Below, piece after piece: positions 56,260 to 64,000 of a DNA stretch of 64,000 nt. The stretch's first letter is position 1. The number at the start of each line of letters is the position of its first letter. Origin of the DNA: Acinetobacter beijerinckii CIP 110307 (GTDB lineage: Bacteria; Pseudomonadota; Gammaproteobacteria; Pseudomonadales; Moraxellaceae). A model generated the notes under the pieces. That model made no database searches. It saw nothing but the letters and a program-made list of their open reading frames with translations, and was not told where the DNA came from. Position numbers and translations under genes: made by a program. The stretch is from NCBI RefSeq assembly GCF_000369005.1, contig NZ_KB849765.1:186001-250000 (forward strand), read 5' to 3'.

Positions 56260-56734
56260 GTCTTGTCCAGTTTATTGTTATCAACATCCATCCAAAGATG
56301 TTGAATCATGCGTTATCCATGGCTGATAGATAAATGAATTACCCTTTTCTGACCAATCCCTTTTAAACCGTTTAAATTTGCAACAAAGTTTTATTAAAGA
56401 AAATGACTACAATTACTTTATTGTTGGTTTTTATTATCAATACATATGTACTAAATAATATAAAATAAATTTCATAAAATTAAACTCAATAAAGACTATA
56501 TTAAAGATAAACAGTTAACCAAGAAATTATTTTAAATACATATTAACATTTAATATCAAATACTTAACAACAAAACCCAATTAACTACAAGAATCCAGCT
56601 ACGAATTAATTAAATGAAGAATCATGAAACTTATATTATAAATAACTTTATATAATAATATTAAAATCTTAAAACAACCTTAAAATGTAAAAATAAAAAA
56701 GCACCCGAAGGTGCTTTTTTAATATTACTTATAA
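56260..56734. other. Leader and promoter region between the two TRAP permease genes
   Basis: 475 bp. Near the gene it carries sequence shared with the region upstream of the second paralogue: the inverted repeat CAACATC / GATGTTG at 56282-56303 and the palindrome TTTAAACCGTTTAAA at 56362-56376. The rest is AT-rich without features, then the terminator at 56695. Confidence 0.65.
56695..56720 (-). terminator. Terminator of TRAP permease 2
   Basis: AAAAAAGCACC / GGTGCTTTTTT with loop CGAA, 14 bp after the stop on the minus strand. Confidence 0.9.
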
Positions 56735-58945
56735 TTAACTATACCAACCAAACATTTTGAAGTAGTAAGGCACGTAAGCAATAATCAGAATAGCTGGTAC
56801 CATAACCAGTAAAGGTAAAATCCAGCGCTCATAACGATAGTAGAAAGATAAATGTCTAACTTCAGCGTCTGCTTCAGCAACTTCTGCATCACCAATCGCC
56901 TGACGTGCTAATAAGTGATTGAGAGCTACCGGTGGTGTCACATAACCTAACTCAAAACCAATTAATGCAATCATCCAGAAGTGAATAGGATCAATGCCGT
57001 ACTGATATGCAACTGGTGCGACTGTCGCAGTAATGAGAATTACTGCTCCAAATGGATCCATGATCATACCAACAAAAATCATTAAGAATACAATCAATGT
57101 AATCACAACAACGATATTATTAATATCTTGCGGGAAGGCTTCCATGATATGAATCTGCTCGAGGAAACCACCAACACTCACTGAAAGTGCCATCAGAATT
57201 ACAAGCGCACCAATATGACCTACTGTTTCACTTGTAGATGCGTGTAACGCCTTTCCAAATGAGATATTACGTTCTGGTTTGCGTGGATCATCTTCTGGAT
57301 TGATTCTCGGTGCAGGTTGAGTACCATCCGCAGGTAATGTATAGCTATTTAAAGTACTATCCCAATGACCAACAGGTGCAAGCGGTGCAGGTTCTTTACG
57401 CAACTTATCAAACAATACCATCATCAATAAAATCACAGGCATCATCACTGGTGCTGTAAATTCATTTAAATCTGTTGATAAAGCATGTTTATAGAACAAC
57501 CAGATCAAAACAAAGATCACGATATACGGTGATACAGGTACAAATGCACGTAATGATTTTGGCAGTGCAATCTTTGGTGGTGCAATTCTAAATTTCTGCT
57601 CTGCAAAAATTAAAGCAATAATTAAAAATAAAGTAGATGTGAGTAAGAAGGTGTACATACCGTATTTATAAAGCAGATCGGTTGTAACCTCTTTGTTCAA
57701 CGAAGCAACTACAACGATCAATAAACACGGACGTAAAACCACACCCATTGAACCCGATAGTGCTGTTGCAGCGAGTGCAAATTGACGACGTCCACCCGCA
57801 TTCCACACTTCTTTATAAATAATTGCGCCCGCAGCAATAACGAAAATACCAGAGGCCCCAGTGTATGCTGTTGGTAATGCCGCAGCGATTAGAATTAACC
57901 ACGTTAACGTTTCAGGAGCCAAATTCCATGGACGCAAGATATTCAAGAATAAATCAACAATACGTGTTTGCTTGAGCAACATACCAGCCCAAATAAACAA
58001 TGCAAGATTCAAGAAAATATTCGAGAACTCAACCAACTGACCAAGATAAATACCTTGACCCATCGGATAATCCATGAAGAAAGTAAATGCAACCCCTGTG
58101 ATAATTGCCATATAAGCATATAGAGGAACGCTGAGGAAGGCTAAGCCTACATTTCCACCTTCACGTGTTGGAGTTGGTGGTTTAATTAATTGGAATAAAC
58201 TAATTAAAGTCAGAACCGCAAACAGAATCATCCATAACCAATAAATTACAGTCATTTCAGGTGTAATAGGAACACCAGAATTGAGTACCGATTTATATTG
58301 GCTAATGACGGAAGACGTCAACAACGCATTACCTAATAACATCGCAATGTTATAAACACGAAAATCGGTCTTGGTTGCTGGGCTACGTAAACCAATGTGA
58401 TGAGCTTTCAATGTCGCACTGATGGCAGCAAATACAACCATAATCACAAGGAATAAAGCACGATTCTCCGTACCAAATTTAAAGATGCCAAAGAAGCTCG
58501 TTTCTATTTGTCGATAGGTACGAATACTCGGATTGGCTTCGATATGTTTCATCGCCTTATCGTAGAATTGGTATTTCTCATCACATTGTTGCTGAGCCGC
58601 TAGCAATGAAGTTCGAACATCTGCCTCAGAAGCTACACCAAACATACTTGCAAATTCATCGGCAGCATTGATTTTCATCTGCTCTTGAACTTGTGCATCT
58701 ATATTTGGATTTCTGTCACAGGTCGGCTTTTCAGGTTCAGCACGCAGAAATGAATACTGCATTCCTGTATCAGGATCACCATACAGGCTCTCCCCCATAC
58801 GCAATAATTGACCATGAATCATCTCACCTGTACCAATAACGAGCGTCATTAATAGTAAAACAAGAATAACAAAGGTCGATATCCACTCAGTCCAGATATG
58901 ACTCAGTAGACCTAGTCCAGACTTTTTCTCTTGATCATTTTGCAT
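56735..58945 (-). CDS. Fused TRAP transporter permease (DctQ-M like), paralogue 2
   Basis: 736 residues, same architecture as the gene at 54055: N-terminal DctQ-like part with insert (Cys76 and Cys121 at identical positions), then DctM body (DPFGAVILITATVAPVAYQYGI, FELGYVTPPVALNHLL). Both start MQNDQE with upstream ACTGGA, which fixes the start at 58945 rather than an upstream ATG at 58972. The middle linker (about 535-575) is longer and Pro-rich compared with paralogue 1. Tandem duplication followed by divergence is the simplest reading. Ligand unknown. Confidence 0.82.
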   Translation of the reverse strand: MQNDQEKKSGLGLLSHIWTEWISTFVILVLLLMTLVIGTGEMIHGQLLRMGESLYGDPDTGMQYSFLRAEPEKPTCDRNPNIDAQVQEQMKINAADEFASMFGVASEADVRTSLLAAQQQCDEKYQFYDKAMKHIEANPSIRTYRQIETSFFGIFKFGTENRALFLVIMVVFAAISATLKAHHIGLRSPATKTDFRVYNIAMLLGNALLTSSVISQYKSVLNSGVPITPEMTVIYWLWMILFAVLTLISLFQLIKPPTPTREGGNVGLAFLSVPLYAYMAIITGVAFTFFMDYPMGQGIYLGQLVEFSNIFLNLALFIWAGMLLKQTRIVDLFLNILRPWNLAPETLTWLILIAAALPTAYTGASGIFVIAAGAIIYKEVWNAGGRRQFALAATALSGSMGVVLRPCLLIVVVASLNKEVTTDLLYKYGMYTFLLTSTLFLIIALIFAEQKFRIAPPKIALPKSLRAFVPVSPYIVIFVLIWLFYKHALSTDLNEFTAPVMMPVILLMMVLFDKLRKEPAPLAPVGHWDSTLNSYTLPADGTQPAPRINPEDDPRKPERNISFGKALHASTSETVGHIGALVILMALSVSVGGFLEQIHIMEAFPQDINNIVVVITLIVFLMIFVGMIMDPFGAVILITATVAPVAYQYGIDPIHFWMIALIGFELGYVTPPVALNHLLARQAIGDAEVAEADAEVRHLSFYYRYERWILPLLVMVPAILIIAYVPYYFKMFGWYS

Positions 58946-58966
58946 GTCTATTCCAGTTTTTGTTAT

Positions 58967-59062
58967 CAACATCCATCCAAAGATGTTGAATCATGCTATT
59001 TAAATGGTCGATAGATAAATGACTTACCCTCTTCGTAACCAATCCCTTTTAAACCGCTTAAA
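58967..59062 (-). promoter_or_regulatory. Conserved leader elements of TRAP permease 2
   Basis: The inverted repeat CAACATC / GATGTTG at 58967-58988 and TTTAAACCGCTTAAA at 59048-59062 match, in order and spacing, those before paralogue 1. The first could form a hairpin in the mRNA leader; the second resembles an operator. Function inferred from conservation only. Confidence 0.55.
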
Positions 59063-59101
59063 GTTGCAGCAAACTTTATCCAAGAATGACCACAATCACA
59101 T

Positions 59102-59692
59102 TTATACTGTTTTTCTTAGTTTCCAAGTCTTAAATCGTTTTAATACCAAATATCCTAATCCGCACAACACACCTCCAATTGCACCAATCAAATGAGCTTC
59201 GGTTAATACAGGACTGCCAATCAATTGCGCAGTTCCTGTTTGCCCAAAGGTATTTTCCCAAGCTAGTTTCACGGCTATTAAGCTGAGAACCAAGATTGCA
59301 AACTTACGCTCATTTTTATACTTCAAATAAACCAAACCGACTGCGGTATATAAACCATGTAATACCCCCGATAGTCCTGCATAAGCATCAATATATGGAA
59401 GATAAAAATAGAAGATCAGACTGATAAATGGCGGTAAGATAAATAAGAGCGCCCATAAATGCCAATTACGAACATGAGGAAAAATAAAGGGCAAACATGC
59501 AAATGCCATCATGTTCAACAGAAAGTGAACCCAACCGACATGAACCCAATGTGCTGTCCACAATCTCCAAAATTCGCCAAGCAGATTAGGTCGCCAATAA
59601 ATGAAATGATCAGCAAATACTTGCAAACACGCTGATATTGAAACGCATATAGCGATCAAAATGACTTTCCGTATCCATACTTGATCTTTCAT
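59102..59692 (-). CDS. rrtA: Rhombosortase-like rhomboid intramembrane protease
   Basis: 196 residues with about six hydrophobic helices. Rhomboid features: HWVHVGWVHFLLNM in the second segment, the catalytic Ser in GLSGVLHGLY (GxSG) and the His in EAHLIGAIGG. The short length and GLSGVLHG pattern fit rhombosortases, which cleave C-terminal GlyGly-CTERM anchors of exported proteins, rather than long GlpG-type rhomboids. No protein in this window shows a clear GlyGly-CTERM tail, so the client is elsewhere. Confidence 0.72.
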   Translation of the reverse strand: MKDQVWIRKVILIAICVSISACLQVFADHFIYWRPNLLGEFWRLWTAHWVHVGWVHFLLNMMAFACLPFIFPHVRNWHLWALLFILPPFISLIFYFYLPYIDAYAGLSGVLHGLYTAVGLVYLKYKNERKFAILVLSLIAVKLAWENTFGQTGTAQLIGSPVLTEAHLIGAIGGVLCGLGYLVLKRFKTWKLRKTV

Positions 59693-59765
59693 TTATTTAC
59701 ACCTCATAAAAACAGACCTCTCACCAATTTAAATGTTTCATCGGTAAAAGGTCGTTTAATTCAGG

Positions 59766-60851
59766 TTACTCGGCTGGAACTTCTTCAGTTGCTGGCGCTG
59801 ATGCACCATCACCACCACCATCGAATAATTCATCCAGTTCCGTTGAGCTTTCTTGTTTGTCATCCCAGAAAGACGTTAAACCTTCATCGCCTGCTCGAAC
59901 ACCAGTATTTTCAGTCCAATAACGATCTGCAATACCACGAACCATGAGACCAGCCATCTGATCGATCAATCTAAACTGAGGATTTGCTGGTTTATCTTCA
60001 CCTGTAGCCGCAGCATATGAACGGAAAGCATCACGAAGTTTTGCATCATCTCCACTTGCTTGAGCTGCAACGGCATATAGAGCATGAGACAGACGCACAC
60101 CTTTTTTCTCACCAATTTGCATTGACTGTTTCATGGTCGCATATGGTTCTGGCTTACCATCTCCTGCACCTGGTAATAAGGTCCAGATTACAGCGCGCGT
60201 TGCCATTGGCGCACCCCAGAATTTTTCATTGTCTAAACAAGCCATACCTCGTTCAACAATACCTGCAATATCTTTTGGAACGTTGATTGCACCACCTGAG
60301 TTAATGTCATTGGTCATCGCCTGTAAACCACTCACCATACCGAGCAGATAAACAGTTTGATCCAAGTCATTGCGCATAGTTGGGCATGAATCACCTAGTT
60401 TATATTTATATTTTGCTTCCCAGCGGTCTCTAAATAGTTGATAACCAGCATATTGACGTTGAGCAGCAATACCAGCCCAACGTTTTTGCTCGATACGAGC
60501 ATCTTGCGCTTCAGTTACCTGCCCAGCTTTTGATGCTCGTAAATAACGTAATTCAGCCTCTAAAGCCTGATTTTCAGCACAAATCCCCGCAGACGTATAA
60601 AGCAATACTGCCATGCGCGTCGGATCAGCACCCATATCTTTTGTTGCCATAATCGCAGGAGTTAAAGCATTTCCTGAATTACAAACCATTTCAGCATCAT
60701 CCATCGCTAAAATTGGTGGCACAATATGATTTTCACTGAAGCCTAATGCAACATTTGCACCTGTTTTAATGACGTATGAACACCCAGATAACATTGATGT
60801 TGTAAGTAACGCAACCGCCACACCCTGTCCAATTCTATGGAGTTTAGACAT
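59766..60851 (-). CDS. Lipoprotein, possibly TRAP-associated TatT-like
   Basis: 361 residues. The lipoprotein signal ends in lipobox LSGC (Cys24). The body is helical with repeat-like segments (ALTPAIMATKDMGADPTRMAVLL, ENQALEAELRYLRASKAG, MATRAVIWTLLPGAGDG, SHALYAVAAQASGDDAKLRD), reminiscent of the TatT (TRAP-associated TPR) lipoproteins; the C-terminus is Gly/Asp/Ala/Pro-rich and disordered. Location near two TRAP permeases fits, but the rhomboid gene lies in between and family membership was judged by eye only. Confidence 0.5.
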   Translation of the reverse strand: MSKLHRIGQGVAVALLTTSMLSGCSYVIKTGANVALGFSENHIVPPILAMDDAEMVCNSGNALTPAIMATKDMGADPTRMAVLLYTSAGICAENQALEAELRYLRASKAGQVTEAQDARIEQKRWAGIAAQRQYAGYQLFRDRWEAKYKYKLGDSCPTMRNDLDQTVYLLGMVSGLQAMTNDINSGGAINVPKDIAGIVERGMACLDNEKFWGAPMATRAVIWTLLPGAGDGKPEPYATMKQSMQIGEKKGVRLSHALYAVAAQASGDDAKLRDAFRSYAAATGEDKPANPQFRLIDQMAGLMVRGIADRYWTENTGVRAGDEGLTSFWDDKQESSTELDELFDGGGDGASAPATEEVPAE

Positions 60852-61083
60852 TCTTCCTGTCCTCTAATTAATTTGTTTTTCCTTTTAGATGTACCTTATC
60901 AGATGCAATACGTGAATTAAAGAGTAATTGCTCTAATTTAAGATGGACATTTTGACACAATTCACAAATAAGCGAATTGACAGAGAATTGAAAATACACA
61001 AATTTCAGGCAAAAAAAAGTAGCATTGCGACGGTTCAGCACATGCTACTTATTAACTGGTAAAAACTTAAAACTCTTTATCTT
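60852..61083. other. Intergenic region with microprotein terminator
   Basis: About 230 bp. It contains the upstream region of the lipoprotein gene and the minus-strand terminator at 61011-61050; nothing else is seen. Confidence 0.5.
61011..61050 (-). terminator. Terminator of the microprotein operon
   Basis: Minus strand: AAGTAGCAT / ATGCTACTT, 9-bp stem, followed by a run of T (plus-strand A run at 61011-61018). Confidence 0.85.
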
Positions 61084-61185
61084 TTAGTTTTGTTGAAAAT
61101 AATCCTTTAGTAATGTTCCAGCTCTTCCTACAACAATCGCCATAACGACTGCAATTACTAGAAACATCCACATTGAAATCTCCAT
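61084..61185 (-). CDS. 33-residue membrane microprotein
   Basis: ATG 61185 to TAA 61084-61086, with an excellent ribosome site (AGGAGGTC) upstream. Sequence pattern: MEISMW, a hydrophobic helix (FLVIAVVMAIVV), then GRAGTLLKDYFQQN. It repeats the start of the neighbouring 73-residue protein, so the two are tandem paralogues. One membrane helix with a short basic tail. Function unknown; too short for usual gene finders. Confidence 0.8.
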   Translation of the reverse strand: MEISMWMFLVIAVVMAIVVGRAGTLLKDYFQQN

Positions 61186-61194
61186 AGAGACCTC

Positions 61195-61416
61195 CTACAC
61201 TTTGCGTATCCACTTTTGGTGAATACTAGATTGGCGTTCATCATCATTATTCACTGGGAGTGTGTATATTGATGACACTTTCAATCTCTTTCTCTTGGTC
61301 ACTACAACTTTATGTTGATGTGATTCAAGAAGTTCCCTGAGTAAAGTTCCTGCTCTTCCTACAACAATTGCAAAAATGATTGCAATCACCAGAAACGACC
61401 ATGTTGGAATTTCCAT
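61195..61416 (-). CDS. 73-residue membrane microprotein, paralogue of the next gene
   Basis: Starts MEIPTW, then a hydrophobic helix (FLVIAIIFAIVV) and GRAGTLLRELLESHQ, followed by a basic soluble tail (VTKRKRLKVSSI) absent from its paralogue. Ribosome site GGAGGTCC upstream of ATG 61416. Its stop overlaps the ribosome site of the 33-residue gene (10 bp between stop and start), indicating an operon. Unrecognised; likely a single-pass inner-membrane protein. Confidence 0.78.
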   Translation of the reverse strand: MEIPTWSFLVIAIIFAIVVGRAGTLLRELLESHQHKVVVTKRKRLKVSSIYTLPVNNDDERQSSIHQKWIRKV

Positions 61417-61486
61417 CTTAGGACCTCCACCACACTTTACGTTGGTGTTTGTACTTTAGCGAAAACGTATCCAAGTTGATTGCCAT

Positions 61487-61499
61487 ATTGTCTGACAAT
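61487..61499. promoter_or_regulatory. Palindrome ATTGTCTGACAAT, copy 1
   Basis: A 13-bp palindrome with one central base (ATTGTC-T-GACAAT), 71 bp before the start of the 73-residue microprotein. Identical to copy 2. The shape TTGTC-N-GACAA resembles GntR/FCD-type operators; the regulator is not identified. Confidence 0.6.
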
Positions 61500-61596
61500 C
61501 ATGATTTTCACGATTTTTTAGAGTATTTAATCTAACAATTGAGATAAAAACTTTACTATTAATTATTAAGAATATGAAAAATATTAATTTTTAATT

Positions 61597-61625
61597 TTTA
61601 TACAAATGTAGAATTGTCTGACAAT
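61597..61625 (-). promoter_or_regulatory. Promoter with overlapping palindrome, copy 2
   Basis: Minus strand: -35 TTGTCA (61619-61624), 16-bp spacer, -10 TATAAA (61597-61602). The -35 lies inside the second ATTGTCTGACAAT (61613-61625), so a repressor bound there would block the promoter. It reads toward the microprotein operon, leaving a leader of about 170 nt that contains palindrome copy 1. Confidence 0.65.
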
Positions 61626-62020
61626 CAAATCACTTTTGCCAGCAACTTTAGATTTTTCCATTGCAAATATGACAATTGATCCCACCAAATGATGTAAGTT
61701 TTGCAACTCGAGTCAGCAATATGAATTGAAACATAAGCTTTATGGTCAATTATTTTAGTAATATTCAAACGTTGAATTGCTAAATTCTTATCTGAAAATT
61801 CAAACGACCAGATGTGTTCATCTAAATATTCAAAACGAATGATGGACGGCTGCTTGAATAGCTTAAACCATGCGAAAGCCATGATTCCGAGACTTAACAA
61901 CCACAGCATCGGATGGAGTAATTGATAGCTTAGAATTAAAATGGTAAGAAATATAAAAAACTGCAATACAATCGAAAAACGGCTGTATTGCAGCTCGAAA
62001 AGACGACTAGCCGTGGACAT
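61625..62020 (-). CDS. ygfX: YgfX-like membrane protein
   Basis: 131 residues: short N-terminal cytoplasmic stretch, two closely spaced hydrophobic helices (about 18-50), then a soluble beta-rich domain (IIRFEYLDEHIWSFEFSDKN). This matches YgfX (CptA), always coupled to sdhE. Overlaps sdhE by 14 bp. In E. coli it was described as a toxin-like inhibitor of cell-shape proteins, but that role is debated. Confidence 0.75.
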   Translation of the reverse strand: MSTASRLFELQYSRFSIVLQFFIFLTILILSYQLLHPMLWLLSLGIMAFAWFKLFKQPSIIRFEYLDEHIWSFEFSDKNLAIQRLNITKIIDHKAYVSIHIADSSCKTYIIWWDQLSYLQWKNLKLLAKVI

Positions 62021-62264
62021 AATGTTTTAGTTTTAAAATAAAATCTTTTAATTCATTTCGTGGTGGTTCACCGACTTCCATGAACCAATCTAGCAAATCT
62101 GGATCTTCTTGCTCAACCAATTCAGCAAACAAAGCTTTTTCTGCTTGATCAGCGGTTAAATAGTGATTCTTCACATAAGGATCAAAATACACATCAATTT
62201 CTTTTAAACCACGACGTGCGCGATAAATTACTTTACGTTCTTCAAGAGTCATTTCATCAGACAT
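62007..62264 (-). CDS. sdhE: Succinate dehydrogenase flavinylation factor SdhE
   Basis: 85 residues. The RGxxE signature is seen in YRARRGLKEIDVYF, the motif needed for covalent FAD attachment to SdhA. The rest (ALFAELVEQEDPDLLDWFMEVGEPP) fits the family. An open frame continues upstream to 62369, but ATG 62264 (MSDEMTLEERK) matches homologues. The overlap with ygfX shows the usual sdhE-ygfX pair. Confidence 0.9.
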   Translation of the reverse strand: MSDEMTLEERKVIYRARRGLKEIDVYFDPYVKNHYLTADQAEKALFAELVEQEDPDLLDWFMEVGEPPRNELKDFILKLKHYVHG

Positions 62265-62451
62265 TATGTGTTTCGCTATGCAACAGTTTCCCACATAGTG
62301 TACCCGATCCCCTGTTAAGTTCGCAGAGATTTTTCCAAGGTGACCAAATACATCAAGTAAATTGAGCATTGATCACATTGTCCAATATTTTCGATTTCTT
62401 GTATCTTGACCATGATCATCTCAAATCTATTGATTAAGGAAAAAATAACAA

Positions 62452-63624
62452 ATGCAATCAGGTGCAATTCGTCCAATTCCAAATATGTTAGCACGAAAAT
62501 TATTTACTTCTGACCATGAAGCATTTCGTGAAACTGTTCGTAAATTTTATGAAAAAGAAGTTGTTCCAAATATTGAGAAATATGAAAAACAACAACATGT
62601 TGATCGCGATTTATGGAATAAGGCAGGTGCACTTGGTTTGCTTTGTACCACGATGCCTGAAGAGTACGGTGGTTCAGGTGTCGATCGCCTATACAGCATG
62701 ATCTTAATTGAAGAACAAGCTTATGCAATGGATTCAAGCACAGGCTTTTCACTACACTCAGATATCGTTGCAAATTACATCAATAACTTTGGCAATGAAG
62801 AGCAAAAACAAAAATGGTTGCCCAAAATGGCATCAGGCGAGGCTGTAACTGCAATTGCAATGACTGAACCTGGCACAGGTTCTGATTTACAAGCCGTTCG
62901 CACCACAGCCGTATTGGATGGCGATGAATATGTGATCAATGGCTCAAAAATCTTTATTACCAATGGCTATCTATGTGATATGGCAATTGTTGTCTGTAAA
63001 ACAGGTAATAATGAAAAAGGCTCAGCAAACTTATCTTTAATTATCGTAGAAGCTGATCGTGCTGGTTTTAGCAAAGGAAAACCTTTAAATAAAATTGGGA
63101 TGAAAGGTCAGGACACTTGTGAGTTGTTCTTTGATAATGTTCGTGTACCAAAAGAAAATTTATTGGGCATGGAAGGCATGGGCTTCATCATGCTCATGAA
63201 AGAACTTGCATGGGAACGTATGTTAGTAGCAATTATATGCCAAGCAGGTGCTGAAGCCGCGTTTGCTCATACTGTTCAATACACCAAAGATCGTAAAGCT
63301 TTTGGTAAATCTATTAGTACATTCCAAAATACACGTTTCAAACTTGCAGAGTTGCGTACAGAAATTGATTTCTGCCGTACCTATTTGGATCGTTGTATGG
63401 AGTTGCAATTAGAAGAAAATTTAGGTGTAGATGCTGCTGCCGCTGCAAAATACAAAATCTCTGATATGTTCTCTAAAGTTGTAGATGATTGTTTACAATT
63501 ACATGGTGGTTACGGCTATATGCTTGAGTACCCAATCGCTCGCGCATATATCGATAATCGTGCAAATCGTATTTATGCAGGTACCAATGAGATTATGAAA
63601 GAACTGATCTCTCGTACACTTTAA
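62452..63624 (+). CDS. Acyl-CoA dehydrogenase (LCAD-like)
   Basis: 390-residue FAD enzyme of fatty-acid beta-oxidation or amino-acid catabolism. Family blocks: AIAMTEPGTGSDL, NGSKIFITNG, RKAFGKSISTFQ, LHGGYGYMLEYPIARAYID and IYAGTNEIMKELI. The usual catalytic Glu of short/medium-chain enzymes (IYEGT) is Ala here; instead a Glu in helix G (GAEAAF, about residue 268) aligns with the catalytic Glu of long-chain acyl-CoA and isovaleryl-CoA dehydrogenases, placing it in that subgroup. Substrate length not resolved. Confidence 0.9.
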   Translation: MQSGAIRPIPNMLARKLFTSDHEAFRETVRKFYEKEVVPNIEKYEKQQHVDRDLWNKAGALGLLCTTMPEEYGGSGVDRLYSMILIEEQAYAMDSSTGFSLHSDIVANYINNFGNEEQKQKWLPKMASGEAVTAIAMTEPGTGSDLQAVRTTAVLDGDEYVINGSKIFITNGYLCDMAIVVCKTGNNEKGSANLSLIIVEADRAGFSKGKPLNKIGMKGQDTCELFFDNVRVPKENLLGMEGMGFIMLMKELAWERMLVAIICQAGAEAAFAHTVQYTKDRKAFGKSISTFQNTRFKLAELRTEIDFCRTYLDRCMELQLEENLGVDAAAAAKYKISDMFSKVVDDCLQLHGGYGYMLEYPIARAYIDNRANRIYAGTNEIMKELISRTL

Positions 63625-63636
63625 TCGCTTTAAACG

Positions 63637-63667
63637 AAGGATAGGGATTCTCGCCCTATCCTTTTTA
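63637..63667. terminator. Terminator of acyl-CoA dehydrogenase gene
   Basis: A 10-bp stem AAGGATAGGG / CCCTATCCTT with a 7-nt loop is followed by T. Confidence 0.9.
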
Positions 63668-63671
63668 TTTT

Positions 63672-64000
63672 TTAATTTTTCTTTTCAACGGTTGGTATTG
63701 CTTGTGGATTCATTCTCGCCATCAATTGTTTAACTGTCGGATTATCAATATATTGCTGCATTGTTGTATTTAAAGCAGTGCGCGCATTTTGTGTCGTGAA
63801 ATGCGCCACTTCACTTCCCACATCACTTGCTTTCTTAGCCCATGCCTTTCCTTCAGTGGATTGATAAAATGCTAAAGCAGCTTGTAATTCTTTTTGGCTA
63901 AAGCTTTCAACATAGCGCTGCACAATAAATTGTTTACGCTGCTCACTATTTAGGTTTTTACTTAAATCTGTATAAAAACTCTCTGGTAAGTCTTTTGGCA
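63672..64000 (-). CDS. DUF2059-like protein (5' end outside window)
   Basis: The frame is open from the stop at 63672 to the right edge; a GTG at 63923 is internal, since the sequence before it (PKDLPESFYTDLSKNLNSEQ) continues the same helical pattern. It contains FSQKELQAALAFYQSTEGKAW, resembling the DUF2059 motif of the protein at 12309. Probably exported; function unknown. The N-terminus and signal peptide lie beyond the window. Confidence 0.68.
   Translation of the reverse strand, partial: PKDLPESFYTDLSKNLNSEQRKQFIVQRYVESFSQKELQAALAFYQSTEGKAWAKKASDVGSEVAHFTTQNARTALNTTMQQYIDNPTVKQLMARMNPQAIPTVEKKN

Overview
The window reads as a chromosomal segment of an Acinetobacter species (Moraxellaceae). 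The support is a low GC content with A/T-ending codons, the gene blocks tig-clpP-clpX, ackA-pta, metX-metW, tatABC and sdhE-ygfX, a piuA-piuC iron locus, and protein sequences that look like Acinetobacter orthologues throughout. Most of the window is ordinary chromosomal housekeeping and metabolism. No integrase, transposase, phage gene or CRISPR array is visible.

Layout. 1-12 kb: the end of nagZ, a methyltransferase, an alpha/beta hydrolase with a PilZ-like tail, proA, ackA-pta, an EamA exporter divergent from an AraC regulator, and class I fumarase. 12-17 kb: two envelope proteins and the clpX/clpP/tig block on the minus strand. 17-23 kb: an iron-uptake island of two TonB-dependent receptors, each behind a Fur box, plus the hydroxylase gene piuC. 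23-28 kb: leuA behind a leucine-rich leader peptide, then metX-metW and a Sel1 protein. 28-35 kb: rdgB, tatABC and a Tat-exported PhoX-family phosphatase, where both tatA and phoX have PhoB-box-like repeats upstream; then an NRDE protein, lgt and wrbA. 35-42.5 kb: yihY, a Sel1 lipoprotein, a second EamA/AraC divergent pair, an FAH-family enzyme, a YcxB-like protein and a secreted START-like protein.

42.6-46.6 kb is the most unusual part. A 992-residue, Gly/Ile/Val/Thr-rich repeat protein lies between identical tRNA-Arg(ACG) genes (one on its left, two plus tRNA-Ser(GCT) on its right). Its gene combines 19 short tandem units of 19 or 16 codons with a roughly 137-codon module repeated three times, and it has a perfect CRP-type palindrome upstream.

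46.9-54 kb: rnr, prlC, a zinc ribbon protein, small membrane proteins and a third EamA transporter. 54-61 kb, minus strand: two tandem paralogous fused TRAP-type permeases that share leader sequence and terminator, a rhombosortase-like intramembrane protease and a possible TRAP-associated lipoprotein. 61-62.3 kb: two overlooked tandem microproteins with the same N-terminal membrane segment, behind a promoter whose -35 lies in a palindrome that recurs 126 bp downstream, followed by ygfX-sdhE. 62.4-64 kb: an acyl-CoA dehydrogenase and the end of a DUF2059-like gene.

Two physiological themes recur. Iron is handled by two Fur-controlled receptors and PiuC. Phosphate appears through a possible Pho regulon coupling the Tat translocase to its PhoX substrate. 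Functional calls rest on family motifs read by eye; no database search was run.
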